From NCBI RefSeq assembly GCF_003345255.1, contig NZ_CP029331.1:2666001-2730000 (forward strand): a stretch of DNA of 64,000 nucleotides, in the 5' to 3' direction. Made by a program: the position numbers and the translations under genes. Shown here piece by piece: positions 1 through 9,023 of the stretch (the first letter of the stretch is position 1; every line of letters begins with the position of its first letter). The notes under the pieces were generated by a model. That model made no database searches. It was not told where the DNA came from and worked only from the letters and a program-made list of their open reading frames with translations. The DNA is from Pseudothauera hydrothermalis (GTDB taxonomy: Bacteria > Pseudomonadota > Gammaproteobacteria > Burkholderiales > Rhodocyclaceae).

Positions 1-1
1 C

Positions 2-430
2 TTTGGCCTGTTGCTGAGCTGGGCGGACTGGCGCCATCGCGGCACCCGCAGTGAATACCAAATGACCTGGCGGGACGTGCTCTTCATTGGCTGCGCCCAG
101 GCGCTGGCCTTGTTTCCCGGCACCTCACGCTCGGGCATCACCATGACCGCAGCGCTGCTGGCCGGCTTCAGCCGCCAAGGCGCTTCACGGTTTTCTTTTC
201 TGTTGTCCATCCCGGTGATCGTGCTCGCCGGTGGTCTGGAAACCAGCGAATTGTTGACCGGCACTCAGCCGGTGGACTGGGGGGCGCTGTGGCTGGGCGC
301 GGTTTTGTCGGGCATCAGCGCCTATCTGTGCATCCACTATTTCCTGGCCTTCATCAACCGCATCGGCATGCAGCCGTTCGTGGTTTATCGTCTGCTGCTC
401 GGTGCGGCGCTGCTATGGCTTTATCTTTGA
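2..430 (+). CDS. uppP: Undecaprenyl-diphosphatase UppP (BacA), C-terminal part
   Basis: This integral membrane enzyme dephosphorylates undecaprenyl diphosphate so that the lipid carrier can be reused for peptidoglycan and surface glycan synthesis. The frame is open to the window edge, so the true start lies upstream and only about 142 codons are seen. The family signature PGTSRSGITM, part of the active site, is at about nt 116-145, followed by three hydrophobic segments and a short cytoplasmic tail, as expected for the second half of a protein of about 270 residues. Its last 18 bases overlap the convergent ampG-like gene. The envelope theme fits the rest of the window. Identification is firm; only the truncation limits the entry. 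Confidence 0.93.
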   Translation, partial: FGLLLSWADWRHRGTRSEYQMTWRDVLFIGCAQALALFPGTSRSGITMTAALLAGFSRQGASRFSFLLSIPVIVLAGGLETSELLTGTQPVDWGALWLGAVLSGISAYLCIHYFLAFINRIGMQPFVVYRLLLGAALLWLYL

Positions 431-1765
431 AAATGCGCTGGCCAGATGCGACGGGAAACGCCGCATCAGCGCCAGTAACAACGGCAAGCCCAGCAGTGCC
501 AGCCCAGCGGTGAGGATGAAAAACGCCGCCCAGTCGCCGTTCAGACGGTCGACCAGGTAACCGGCCGAGGCCGACAGCCAGATCCGCGACAAGTTACCCA
601 GTGAGGCAAGCAGCGCATACTGGGTGGCGGTATAGGCCACGTTGCACAGCCCCGACAAATAAGCCACGAACGCCACGGTCACCAGCCCACCGGTGAAGCT
701 GTCAGAGACCACCGCCAGCGCGAGCATCCACTTCTGCTGGCCGACCACGGCAAGTGCCGAATAGGTGAGATTGGTCGCCGCGGTCAGGAAACCGGCGACG
801 AACAGCGCGCGCAACACGCCGATACGCGCCGCCAGCACGCCGCCGAGGAAGACCCCGAGCATGTTCGCCGCAAAGCCATACACCTTGGAGACCTCGGCAA
901 TGGTCTCCAGCGAAAAGCCCAGTTCGCGGTAGAACACCCCGGACATGCGCCCCAGCATGGCGTCGCCGAACTTGAACACGAAGACGAAAACCAACACCAG
1001 CAGCCAGCCATCGCGCCGCACAAACTCGGCAAAAGGCGCCACCACCGCGTTATACAGCCAGGCCGCCACCGCCGCCCCTGCCGGCAGACGGGCGGCCAGA
1101 CGTGCGCGCACCGCGGCCTCCTCCTCGGCCACCCGGCGCGGGACGGCGCGCACCGGCTCGGGGCTGGCGAGAATGGCCAGCACGCCGACCAGCACCGCCA
1201 GCGCAAGGATCTGGTAGGACGCCTGCCAGCCGAACTGCCCGGCCAGCAGCAGCCCGCCGGCGCCGCCCACCAGTGTGCCGCCCAAGTGCCAGCCCCAGAT
1301 CGCCACCGCCGAACCGGCGCCGTACTGTTCGGGCGCAAGCGATTCGATGCGGTAGGCGTCGATCACGATGTCCTGGGTGGCGCTGGCGGTGGTCACCAAC
1401 AGCGTGGCCACTGCCATCATCCACAGGTGCTGGGCAGGCGCCGAATAAGACATCCACAGGATGGCGCCGATCAGCGCGATTTGCGTGGCCAGCGCCCAGC
1501 CGCGCCGCCGCCCGAAGCGGTCGGTGAGCCAGGGCAGGCGCAGATGGTCGATCAACGGTGCCCACAGGAAGTTGATCGCATAGGGGGTGGCAGCCAGCGC
1601 AAACAGGCCGATGTCGGTACGGCTCACACCTTCGTCGCGCAGCCAGATCGACAGGTTGGAAAACACCAAGGGCGCCGGCAAGCCACTGGAAAAACCCAGT
1701 GCCAGCAGCGTCAGCATGCGCCGATTCAGATAGGTGGCGAAGGCCGCCGCCAGCCGGGCACGCAT
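413..1765 (-). CDS. ampG: AmpG-like muropeptide permease (MFS)
   Basis: A 450-residue membrane protein of the major facilitator superfamily. The N-terminal part (LTLLALGFSSGLPAPLVFSNLSI-type opening, then a DRFGRRRGW loop near residue 85) matches AmpG, the inner-membrane permease that brings GlcNAc-anhydroMurNAc peptides back into the cytoplasm for murein recycling. About 12 hydrophobic segments are visible; E. coli AmpG is slightly longer at 491 residues. Its start codon overlaps the stop of the rluF-like gene by one base (TGATG), so the two are translationally coupled. Other recycling genes in the window (ampD, a lytic transglycosylase, PBP7) support the role but lie kilobases away. Substrate assignment is by family only. 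Confidence 0.85.
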   Translation of the reverse strand: MRARLAAAFATYLNRRMLTLLALGFSSGLPAPLVFSNLSIWLRDEGVSRTDIGLFALAATPYAINFLWAPLIDHLRLPWLTDRFGRRRGWALATQIALIGAILWMSYSAPAQHLWMMAVATLLVTTASATQDIVIDAYRIESLAPEQYGAGSAVAIWGWHLGGTLVGGAGGLLLAGQFGWQASYQILALAVLVGVLAILASPEPVRAVPRRVAEEEAAVRARLAARLPAGAAVAAWLYNAVVAPFAEFVRRDGWLLVLVFVFVFKFGDAMLGRMSGVFYRELGFSLETIAEVSKVYGFAANMLGVFLGGVLAARIGVLRALFVAGFLTAATNLTYSALAVVGQQKWMLALAVVSDSFTGGLVTVAFVAYLSGLCNVAYTATQYALLASLGNLSRIWLSASAGYLVDRLNGDWAAFFILTAGLALLGLPLLLALMRRFPSHLASAFSKIKP

Positions 1766-2628
1766 CAGAAGCGCTCGTCAGCACGCAGGTAGCGCCACTG
1801 TCCGAGCGGCAGATTGCCCAAGCGCACCCGGCCGATGCGCACCCGCTTCAAACCGACCACCTTGAGGCCCACCAGTTCGCACATACGGCGGATCTGGCGT
1901 TTGCGCCCTTCGCGCAGTACAAAACGCAACTGATCCGGGTTGGCCCATTCGACCTGGGCCGGACGCAGTTTGCGGCCGTCCAACTCCAGACCGTGGTTGA
2001 GCAGGGCCAAACCCTCGGCCGACAGCCGGCCCTCTACCCGTACCAGGTATTCTTTGTCGACCTGTGCGTCATCGCCAATCAATTGGCGGGCGATCCGGCC
2101 ATCCTGGGTGAGCACCAGTAAACCGGTGGAGTCGATATCCAGCCGCCCGGCCGGCGCCAACCCCTTGAGCCGGCCCGCGGGGGCTGGCGGTGCGATGCCG
2201 CGATCGAACTGCCGGTCGGCGGTAATCAGTGCCACCGCCGGCGGGTAGCCCGGCTCCGGCTGACCGGACACATAGCCCACCGGTTTGTGCAGCAAAACGG
2301 TCAGGCGCGCTGCCTGCTGGCGCCGCGCTGCGGGCGACAGCGTAATGCGCGCCGCCGGATCGATGCGGGTGCCAAGTTCGGTGATCTGCCGCCCCTCTAC
2401 GAACACCCAACCGCGCTCGATCAGTTGGTCGGCCTCGCGTCGCGAACACAGCCCGCGCTCGGCCATGACCTTGGACAGCCGCACCAGCACCGGCGCTTCT
2501 TCTGGCCTATCGTCGACATGCGACGCAGTTTGCTTGGGCGGTTCGGACGTACACCTGCGTAGCCGAAGCGTGCCGGCAACACGGCGCGGCGCCGGCGCGG
2601 GGGGCGTTTTATGGGAAGCGTTCACCAA
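1765..2628 (-). CDS. rluF: 23S rRNA pseudouridine synthase, RluF-like
   Basis: This enzyme isomerises a uridine in 23S rRNA to pseudouridine (U2604 in E. coli for RluF). An S4 RNA-binding domain (about residues 48-110, with [17 protein letters not shown]) precedes an RsuA/RluB/E/F-type catalytic domain. The catalytic aspartate is D164 in [14 protein letters not shown], and [12 protein letters not shown] is the conserved C-terminal motif. The first 45 or so residues are a low-complexity basic/proline-rich extension, so a later start is possible, but no internal ATG precedes the S4 domain closely. The gene is coupled to ampG by a one-base overlap. RluF is favoured over RluB/RluE by the QIRRMCE sequence and overall length, not by an alignment. 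Confidence 0.82.
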   Translation of the reverse strand: MVNASHKTPPAPAPRRVAGTLRLRRCTSEPPKQTASHVDDRPEEAPVLVRLSKVMAERGLCSRREADQLIERGWVFVEGRQITELGTRIDPAARITLSPAARRQQAARLTVLLHKPVGYVSGQPEPGYPPAVALITADRQFDRGIAPPAPAGRLKGLAPAGRLDIDSTGLLVLTQDGRIARQLIGDDAQVDKEYLVRVEGRLSAEGLALLNHGLELDGRKLRPAQVEWANPDQLRFVLREGRKRQIRRMCELVGLKVVGLKRVRIGRVRLGNLPLGQWRYLRADERF

Positions 2629-2661
2629 AAAACCTCGGGGCTGACAAAAGGCCGGAGCAAA

Positions 2662-2684
2662 GGGCTCGGACCAAAGCCGAGCAT
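2662..2684 (-). terminator. Possible hairpin after the mrp operon
   Basis: On the minus strand GCTCGG and CCGAGC form a 6-bp stem around a 7-base loop about 35 bp after the mrpG stop. It is followed by CCTTTG rather than a real U-run, so termination is uncertain. Confidence 0.3.
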
Positions 2685-2718
2685 TATCCCGGAAACGGCA
2701 CTGGCTGCGCGGAACGGA

Positions 2719-3120
2719 TCACACTCGCGGCGCCTGCCCGGCTTGCTCCTCGCGCCCGTTGTCCGGCAGGCCATCGAAAGTGCTCCAGCCTTGCGCCCGG
2801 CCAGTGGGCGGCAGCTCGGCGCGCAGCGCCTGGTGCTCGTGCAAATGCGCCTTGGCAATGAAATGGGCGGAAATTGGTGCGGTCAGAAAGAGGAATACGC
2901 TAATCAATACCTCGTGGATAGACAACGTGCCCTCGATACCCAAAAAAAACAGCATGGAGGCCGCCAACGCACCGCCCACACCCAGCGTGGTGGCCTTGGT
3001 GGGCGCATGCAGCCGAGTGAGCAGTTCCGGCAGTTTGACCAGGCCGATCGAACCGATCAAGGTAAAGATGCCGCCGAGCACGATCAGCACCGACACCAAA
3101 AGTTCGAGCAGGAAATTCAT
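2719..3120 (-). CDS. mrpG: Mrp/Pha antiporter subunit G
   Basis: Subunit G of the hetero-oligomeric Mrp (Mnh/Pha/Sha) cation/proton antiporter of the inner membrane, a complex related to the membrane arm of NADH dehydrogenase. The 133-residue protein has three predicted membrane helices, the conserved segment GSIGLVKLPELLTRLHAPTKATTLG (residues about 22-46) and a hydrophilic tail rich in polar residues. It is the last gene of the operon mrpA-C-D-E-F-G and starts about 7 bp after the mrpF stop, so it is co-transcribed. Length is normal for the family. The transported ion (Na+, K+ or Li+) cannot be read from the sequence. Confidence 0.9.
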   Translation of the reverse strand: MNFLLELLVSVLIVLGGIFTLIGSIGLVKLPELLTRLHAPTKATTLGVGGALAASMLFFLGIEGTLSIHEVLISVFLFLTAPISAHFIAKAHLHEHQALRAELPPTGRAQGWSTFDGLPDNGREEQAGQAPRV

Positions 3121-3127
3121 CGTCGTC

Positions 3128-3397
3128 TCACTCGATCACATCGCCGCGCAGGATGAAGCGGCAGTAGGCCACGGTGGAGATGAAACCGAACATGGCAAAA
3201 AGCAGCGCCGCCTCGAAAAAAATCGTGGTGCGCTGTGCGATGCCGTACAGAATGATCAATGCAATGATGTTGATCACCATGGTATCGACCGCCAGCACAC
3301 GGTCCATCAGCGTAGGGCCGCGCAACAAGCGCCACAGGTTGAGCAGCACCGCCAGCGACACCGCGAAATAGCCAAAATTGAGAGCCTGTTCGATCAC
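3128..3397 (-). CDS. mrpF: Mrp/Pha antiporter subunit F
   Basis: An 89-residue, three-helix membrane protein with the MrpF/PhaF signature RGPTLMDRVLAVDTMVINIIAL (about residues 26-47). It belongs to the Mrp antiporter complex, where F contacts subunits E and G. The start is GTG and overlaps the mrpE stop in a GTGA arrangement, so translation is coupled. The downstream gene mrpG follows within 10 bp. Length agrees with homologues of 85-95 residues. No oddities. Confidence 0.92.
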   Translation of the reverse strand: MIEQALNFGYFAVSLAVLLNLWRLLRGPTLMDRVLAVDTMVINIIALIILYGIAQRTTIFFEAALLFAMFGFISTVAYCRFILRGDVIE

Positions 3398-3930
3398 GGG
3401 AAAATCTCCATCAAGCGGGCTTCATAGCGCGCTTTCATCTGCCGTACCGCTTCTTCGGCATCCGGCGCGTCCAGACAATGCACCAGCAGACTGCGGCCGT
3501 CGGCCGAAAGGTCGCAGGACACCGTGCCGGGCGTCATGGTGATAGTGCCGGCCAGCACGGTAATCGCCTCAGGCGAGCGCAGTTCCAGCGGCACGGTCAC
3601 CCAGCGCACATGCAGTTGGTCGGCACGCCGGAACAGGATCAGACGGGCAACCTGCAAGTTGGCCACCACCACATCCCAGGCCACTACCGCCATATAGGCG
3701 AGTGCCTTACCGTAAGCCTTCACCGGCGGACGCTCCGGCCAGAAGTTGCGGGTCATCACCGGGATCACCACCCCGAGCAGGCTGCCCATCAACAAGCCGC
3801 CAATACTGAAGCTGTTGAGCAACAGCATCCACAGCGCAATTAGCACCACGGTCAGCAGGGGATGCGGCAGCCAGCGCTGCATGAAACTCATGAAACTGCG
3901 CCCGTCGTTGTCGGACCTGTCGGCCATCAC
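3394..3930 (-). CDS. mrpE: Mrp/Pha antiporter subunit E
   Basis: A 178-residue protein with two N-terminal membrane segments (residues about 22-55), then the soluble MrpE domain with the typical segments VVANLQVARLIL and ITVLAGTITMTPGTVSCDLS (about 85-135). Subunit E is needed for assembly and activity of the Mrp antiporter. It overlaps mrpD upstream by four bases and mrpF downstream by four bases (GTGA). Several in-frame ATGs occur near the 5' end; the first one overlapping mrpD was kept, although the ATG twelve codons in, just before SFMQRW, is also plausible. Confidence 0.9.
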   Translation of the reverse strand: MMADRSDNDGRSFMSFMQRWLPHPLLTVVLIALWMLLLNSFSIGGLLMGSLLGVVIPVMTRNFWPERPPVKAYGKALAYMAVVAWDVVVANLQVARLILFRRADQLHVRWVTVPLELRSPEAITVLAGTITMTPGTVSCDLSADGRSLLVHCLDAPDAEEAVRQMKARYEARLMEIFP

Positions 3931-5450
3931 TGTCCTCCTTCTGCCGCGCCCAGCACCGCGTCAATATAGCCGGCTGGCGCAAAGACCTGCTCCGACGCCT
4001 GTTCCAGCCACCCATGGACCGGCCCAGCCGCCGCAGTCAGCGCCACCAGCACCGCCAGCAAGGCACCCACCGCCACGATTGGCAACGCTGGCGCCGGCCG
4101 CCGGCTCGAAGACACAGGCGCCGGGAAGGCATGACTCTTCCAGAACAGCAGGCTGCCGGCCCGCGCAAAACCCAGGATGGCAAGCAGCGAGGTAGCCAGA
4201 ATCAGCGTCCAGAACCACACCGCCTGCGGATGTGCGCGCACCGCATCGAGTACCAGCAGCTTGCCCAGAAAGCCCGATAGCGGCGGCATGCCGACCACCG
4301 CGATGACCGCGGCGAAGAACAGGCCGGCAATCAGCGTTCCCTGAGCGAAGCGCGGGGCCGGCACCAGCCGGTCACGCGGCACGCCACGGCGCTCGGCAAC
4401 CAGGTCGGCGATCAGAAACAACGCTGCGGCGGCAAAAGTGGAATGCACTAGGTAGAACAGCGCGGCGCTGAGCGCCTGCGGGGTAAACACCGCCACGGTG
4501 GCAAGCAGCATGCCCATGGAGCCGATCACCGCGAAGCTGGCCATCTGCCCCAGGCTGCGCGCGGCAAACACTCCGCCCATGCCCAGCACCAGGGTCAGCA
4601 GACCCGCCGGCAGCAGCCAGGGCGCGGCAATCCATGCCGCCTGGCCGGCCTGCTCGCCGAAGGCCAGCACATACAGACGGACGATGGCATAGGCGCCGAC
4701 CTTGGTCATGATGGCAAACAGCGCCGCCACCGGACCGGGCGCATTGGCATAGGTGCCGGGCAGCCAGAAATGCAGTGGCACCACGGCAGCCTTGAGGCCG
4801 AACACAAGCAGCAGCAGCACCGCACCGGTCTGCAGCAGCGCCTGGTCGGCAGCCGGCACCTGCGGCACTTTGAGCGCCAGGTCGGCCATGTTGAGCGTGC
4901 CGGTGACGCTGTAGATCAACCCGACCGCGATCAAAAACAGCGAAGATCCGACCAGGTTGGTGACCACATACTGCACGCCGGCTTTGACCCGCAAGCCGCC
5001 ACCGCCATGGACCATCAGGCCATAAGAGGCAATCAGCAGGATCTCGAAAAACACGAACAGGTTGAAGAAGTCGCCGGTGAGAAACGCACCGTTCAGGCCC
5101 ATCAACTGGAACTGGAAGAGCGGATGGAAGTGCTTGCCGCGCTCGTCCCAGCCGCCGATCGCGTACAGCAGCACGCCCAGGCCGAGTGCGGCGGTGAGCA
5201 CCAGCATCAGCGCGGAGAGGCGGTCGAGCACCAGCACGATGCCAAAGGGCGCCACCCAGTCGCCCAGCGCATACACGCGGATGCTGCCGTCGCCAGCCAT
5301 CGCCAGCAACGCTACGGCAAGGACCAGCAGCAGCACGCAGGAAGCCACCGCAAACACCCGGGAAAGCAGACGGTCATGGCGGGCGGCAATCACCAGCACT
5401 GCCCCACACACCGCCGGCAGCAAGATGGGGAGAATGAGCCAGTGGTTCAT
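3927..5450 (-). CDS. mrpD: Mrp/Pha antiporter subunit D
   Basis: A 507-residue polytopic protein of the proton-conducting antiporter family shared with NuoM/NuoN. About 14 hydrophobic segments are visible. The central block LKAAVVPLHFWLPGTYANAPGPVAALFA (around residues 220-247) carries the lysine and histidine residues typical of the family, and FLTGDFFNLFVFFEILL (about 123-139) carries the conserved glutamate. Together with MrpA it forms the proton/cation path of the complex. The gene overlaps mrpC and mrpE by four bases each, which is the usual tight packing. The name nuoN-like would also be returned by generic searches, but the operon context decides for mrpD. Confidence 0.92.
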   Translation of the reverse strand: MNHWLILPILLPAVCGAVLVIAARHDRLLSRVFAVASCVLLLVLAVALLAMAGDGSIRVYALGDWVAPFGIVLVLDRLSALMLVLTAALGLGVLLYAIGGWDERGKHFHPLFQFQLMGLNGAFLTGDFFNLFVFFEILLIASYGLMVHGGGGLRVKAGVQYVVTNLVGSSLFLIAVGLIYSVTGTLNMADLALKVPQVPAADQALLQTGAVLLLLVFGLKAAVVPLHFWLPGTYANAPGPVAALFAIMTKVGAYAIVRLYVLAFGEQAGQAAWIAAPWLLPAGLLTLVLGMGGVFAARSLGQMASFAVIGSMGMLLATVAVFTPQALSAALFYLVHSTFAAAALFLIADLVAERRGVPRDRLVPAPRFAQGTLIAGLFFAAVIAVVGMPPLSGFLGKLLVLDAVRAHPQAVWFWTLILATSLLAILGFARAGSLLFWKSHAFPAPVSSSRRPAPALPIVAVGALLAVLVALTAAAGPVHGWLEQASEQVFAPAGYIDAVLGAAEGGQ

Positions 5451-5863
5451 TCGCTCTCCTCGACGGTATCGGGACGTACCGCCCCACCCTGTTTGCGGCC
5501 GAGCAGCTTCCAGTCGTCCGCGCGTGCCTCGGGCGAGGACTCCCCAGGCAGGTCGACATGGTCGTTCCCGGTTTCGAAATAGGCGCGCAAGGCCATCACC
5601 ACGACCAATGCGGTCATACCGAAGGAAATCACGATCGCGGTCAGCACCAGCGCTTGCGGCAACGGATCGACATAGGCCGACGATCCGGGGCTAATCACCG
5701 GCGGCCGATTCACCGCCAAGCGGCCGGTGGCGAACAGAAACAGATTGGTGGCATAGGTGAGCAGCGACAGGCCGATGATCACCGGGAAACTGCGCGCGCG
5801 CAGCACCAGGTAAATGCCGGCAGCGGTCATGGCGCCGATCGCAGTGGCGATGAGGAACTCCAT
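5447..5863 (-). CDS. mrpC: Mrp/Pha antiporter subunit C
   Basis: A 138-residue NuoK-like subunit with three membrane helices. It begins MEFLIATAIGAMTAAGIYLV and contains IIGLSLLTYATNLFLFATG and DPLPQALVLTAIVISFG, the two most conserved blocks of MrpC/PhaC. The frame remains open far upstream inside mrpA, but the ATG at 5863 overlaps the mrpA stop by one base (TGATG) and starts exactly at the first conserved helix, so it is the true start. Length is slightly above the 110-125 residues of many homologues because of a polar C-terminal tail. Confidence 0.92.
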   Translation of the reverse strand: MEFLIATAIGAMTAAGIYLVLRARSFPVIIGLSLLTYATNLFLFATGRLAVNRPPVISPGSSAYVDPLPQALVLTAIVISFGMTALVVVMALRAYFETGNDHVDLPGESSPEARADDWKLLGRKQGGAVRPDTVEESE

Positions 5864-8727
5864 CAGTGCGACTCCCCGTTCGGCACGGCGCTCGGATCGA
5901 CATCCATCGCCGTCTTGTTGATCGGGCGGTGCGCGGTCCACCGCCCCATGCGCGACAGATTGGCCAGCGCCAGCATCACCGCGCCGACCACGGTGAGAAA
6001 AACACCGGTGTCGAAGGCCATCGCGCTGGCCAGTTCGAACTCGCCGACCACCGGCAGATGCACATGGGCGAAGGCCGAGGTCAGGAAGGGACGGTCCATC
6101 ACCATGGCCGCGGTGCCGGTGGCGGCCGCCACCAACACGCCGCCGCCTATCATCGCGTGGTACTTCACCTTGACCCGCTGCGCGGCCCAGCCGAAGCCAC
6201 TGGCCATGTACTGCATGATCAGCGCGATCGACACCACCAGCGCGGCGATGAAGCCGCCGCCGGGTTGGTTGTGGCCGCGCAAAAAGATATAGGCGCCGAC
6301 CAGCAGGGCGAGCGGCAGCATGACCCGGGTGGCGACCACCATGATCATCGGGTGGCGGTCCACCGAGACCGGCAGGTCCGGCGTCCACGCGCTCAGCCGA
6401 CGCGCAACGCGGCCATGTAGCGCACCGTCCAGCAGAGCGTAAATGGCCAGCGCGGCGATGCCGAGCACGATGATCTCGCCGAAGGTGTCGAAGCCGCGAA
6501 AATCCACCAGGATCACGTTGACCACGTTGGTGCCGCCCCCGCCGCTGACCGCATTCTCCAGGTAGTAGGTGGACAGCGAGCTGCCGTCACGGGTCATCAT
6601 CGCCCAGCTCGCCGCCGCCATGCCGCCGCCGGCCACCAGCGCCAGCACCGCGTCGCGCAGATGGCGCAGCGGCTGCGCGCGCACCGTACTGGTCACCGGG
6701 CTTTCCTTGGGCAAGAAGTAAAGAGCGAGCAGGATCAGGATAACCGTAGTGACCTCCACCGAGATCTGTGTGAGCGCCAGGTCGGGAGCGGACAGGTAAA
6801 TGAAAGCCACGCACACGATCAGACCCACGGTACCCACCACCAGCACCGATAGCAGACGCTTGCGGAAAAACACCACGGTGAGCATACAGCCGGCAAGCAG
6901 CAACACCCAGGCCACCACCGCGACCGGCGGCACCGGCAGCGGCGCGCGCGTGCCGGCCGCGTGCGGCGCGCCAAGGAAGGCGGCAAAGGCGGCCAGCACC
7001 ATGGCCGTGAGGATGAAAGCCAGGTAGCGCTGCTGCGAGCCGTTGTGCAGACCATCGATGAGCCGTTCGGCCAGCGCCAGCGCACGCTGCAAGGCGGCAT
7101 CGAAGATCGCCTTGGCCTGCGGATGCGGGCCAGCCTGCCACAGCGCGCGCACCCGCGGATAGGACAGGATGAGCAGCAAGCCGACCGCCACCGCCACCGC
7201 CGACATGCCGAGCGCCGGGGTGAAGCCGTGCCAGATCGACAGATGGAAGTCCGGCACCGGAGCGCCGATCACCGCGGCGGCGGTGGCGCGCACCAGAGTG
7301 CCGGCCAGGGTTTCCGGGAACAAACCGATCAGCACCACCAGCACCACCAACAGCGCGGGCGGCAACCACATGCCGGCCGGCGGGTCATGCGGCGGATGCG
7401 GATAGTCGTTGCGGCGGCGGCCGAAATACACCTGCAGGATGTAGCGGAAGGAATAGGCCACCGAGAACAGCGCACCGACCGTGGCCAGCAGCGGCACCGG
7501 CCAACCCTGCCCGGCCCAGGCGGTGTGCGCGGCCTCGTGCAGCATCATCTCCTTGGAGAGAAAGCCGTTGAGTAGCGGCAAGCCGGCCATCGAGGCCGCG
7601 GCCAGGGTGCCCAGGGTGGCAGAGATCGGCATCAGCAAGGCCAACCCGCCCAGGCGCCTGATGTCGCGGGTGCCGGTCTCGTGATCCACGATGCCGGCGT
7701 TCATGAACAGCGCGGCCTTGAAGGTGGCGTGGTTGATGATGTGGAACACCCCGGTCACCGCCGCCATCGGTGTTGCGAAGCCCAGCAGCATGGTCACCAG
7801 CCCCAGGTGACTGACCGTGGAGAAGGCCAGCAGGCCCTTGAGGTCGTCCTTGAAGAGCGCGATGAAGGCGCCGATCACCATGGTCGCCAGACCGGTCGTC
7901 GCCACCAGGTAGAACCACGCCTCGGTGCCGGCCAACACCGGCCACAGCCGCGCCATCAGAAAAAGCCCCGCCTTCACCATGGTGGCCGAGTGCAGATAAG
8001 CCGACACCGGAGTGGGCGCGGCCATCGCGTGCGGCAGCCAGAAGTGGAAAGGAAACTGCGCACTTTTGGTAAAGCAGCCGGCGAGAATCAGCAGCAACGC
8101 CGGCAGGTACAGATCCGATGCCCGAATCGCCTCGCCGTGCTGCAGGATCACCGACAGGTCGTAAGAGCCCGCGATCTGACCCAGGATCAGCATGCCGGCG
8201 ATCATTGCCAACCCGCCGGCGCCGGTCACCGCAAGCGCCATGCGTGCGCCCTGGCGGCCTTCCGGCAAATGCTTCCAGTAGCCGATCAGCAGAAAGGACG
8301 ACAGGCTGGTGAGTTCCCAGAACACCAGCAGCAGCAGGATGTTGTCCGAGAGCACGATGCCCACCATGGCGCCCTGGAAGAGCAGCAGGTAGCTGTAGAA
8401 GCTGCCCATCGGGTCTTCTTTGGCCAGGTAGAAGCGGGCGTAGGTGATGATCAGAAGGCCGATGCCAAGGATCAGCGTGGCAAACAGAAAGCCCAAACCG
8501 TCGAGGAAAAAGTTGGCGTTCAGCCCCAGCGCCGGCAGCCAATGCCACTGCGCCTGAACCACCTCGCCGCGCAGTACCACCGCCGGGGCGTGGACCATCA
8601 ATAGCGCAAAGGCCAGCAGGGTGATGAAACCGGTGGCCAGTGCGCAGGCATTGCGGCCGGCGCGGATCATCAGCGCCGGCAACATCGCGCCGATGAAGGG
8701 CAGCATGACGATCAGGGCAAGACTCAT
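5863..8727 (-). CDS. mrpA: Mrp/Pha antiporter subunit A fused to subunit B
   Basis: A 954-residue multi-pass protein. Residues about 1-500 are a NuoL-like proton-translocating unit (LPHAMAAPTPVSAYLHSATMVKAG region). Residues about 560-800 form the MrpA C-terminal part. The last 140 or so residues (RGHNQPGGGFIAALVVSIAL onward) are an MrpB domain. This is the fused A/B arrangement known from Sinorhizobium PhaA, so no separate mrpB is expected and none is seen. It is the first gene of the operon. ATG at 8727 was chosen; a TTG two codons earlier is also open, and neither has a clear Shine-Dalgarno sequence. Confidence 0.92.
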   Translation of the reverse strand: MSLALIVMLPFIGAMLPALMIRAGRNACALATGFITLLAFALLMVHAPAVVLRGEVVQAQWHWLPALGLNANFFLDGLGFLFATLILGIGLLIITYARFYLAKEDPMGSFYSYLLLFQGAMVGIVLSDNILLLLVFWELTSLSSFLLIGYWKHLPEGRQGARMALAVTGAGGLAMIAGMLILGQIAGSYDLSVILQHGEAIRASDLYLPALLLILAGCFTKSAQFPFHFWLPHAMAAPTPVSAYLHSATMVKAGLFLMARLWPVLAGTEAWFYLVATTGLATMVIGAFIALFKDDLKGLLAFSTVSHLGLVTMLLGFATPMAAVTGVFHIINHATFKAALFMNAGIVDHETGTRDIRRLGGLALLMPISATLGTLAAASMAGLPLLNGFLSKEMMLHEAAHTAWAGQGWPVPLLATVGALFSVAYSFRYILQVYFGRRRNDYPHPPHDPPAGMWLPPALLVVLVVLIGLFPETLAGTLVRATAAAVIGAPVPDFHLSIWHGFTPALGMSAVAVAVGLLLILSYPRVRALWQAGPHPQAKAIFDAALQRALALAERLIDGLHNGSQQRYLAFILTAMVLAAFAAFLGAPHAAGTRAPLPVPPVAVVAWVLLLAGCMLTVVFFRKRLLSVLVVGTVGLIVCVAFIYLSAPDLALTQISVEVTTVILILLALYFLPKESPVTSTVRAQPLRHLRDAVLALVAGGGMAAASWAMMTRDGSSLSTYYLENAVSGGGGTNVVNVILVDFRGFDTFGEIIVLGIAALAIYALLDGALHGRVARRLSAWTPDLPVSVDRHPMIMVVATRVMLPLALLVGAYIFLRGHNQPGGGFIAALVVSIALIMQYMASGFGWAAQRVKVKYHAMIGGGVLVAAATGTAAMVMDRPFLTSAFAHVHLPVVGEFELASAMAFDTGVFLTVVGAVMLALANLSRMGRWTAHRPINKTAMDVDPSAVPNGESH

Positions 8728-8786
8728 CGACAAAACCCGATAACACGTGCGTAAAAACGGCCGGGCAGACTACCCCGGCCATGGGA

Positions 8787-8802
8787 AGTTCGGGCACGAA
8801 CT
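8787..8802. promoter_or_regulatory. Perfect 16-bp palindrome between mrpA and iclR-type gene
   Basis: AGTTCG-GGCA-CGAACT is a perfect 6-bp inverted repeat with a 4-base spacer, in the 296-bp divergent intergenic region of mrpA and the IclR-family regulator. It is a candidate operator for the neighbouring regulator; the size and position fit, but binding is not shown. The rest of this intergenic region shows no other clear signal. Confidence 0.35.
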
Positions 8803-9023
8803 GCGGCAGACCCTATTGCGGCAAAGTATATCGGCGGCAAAGGATGCGCACCATCGGATTCGGCATCGAACGGTATCGATCCCGGCTGCATCCACTTCGC
8901 GTCAGGCGCCGTCTGAGCCCGATGACATGCTTTCGCCCCGGCGAACCCATGGCATCGTTTCACTAGGCGAAATCAAGCCGGCCGGCTAACATTGCCGCAT
9001 TCTGGAAAACCCGCAGGATCGAC

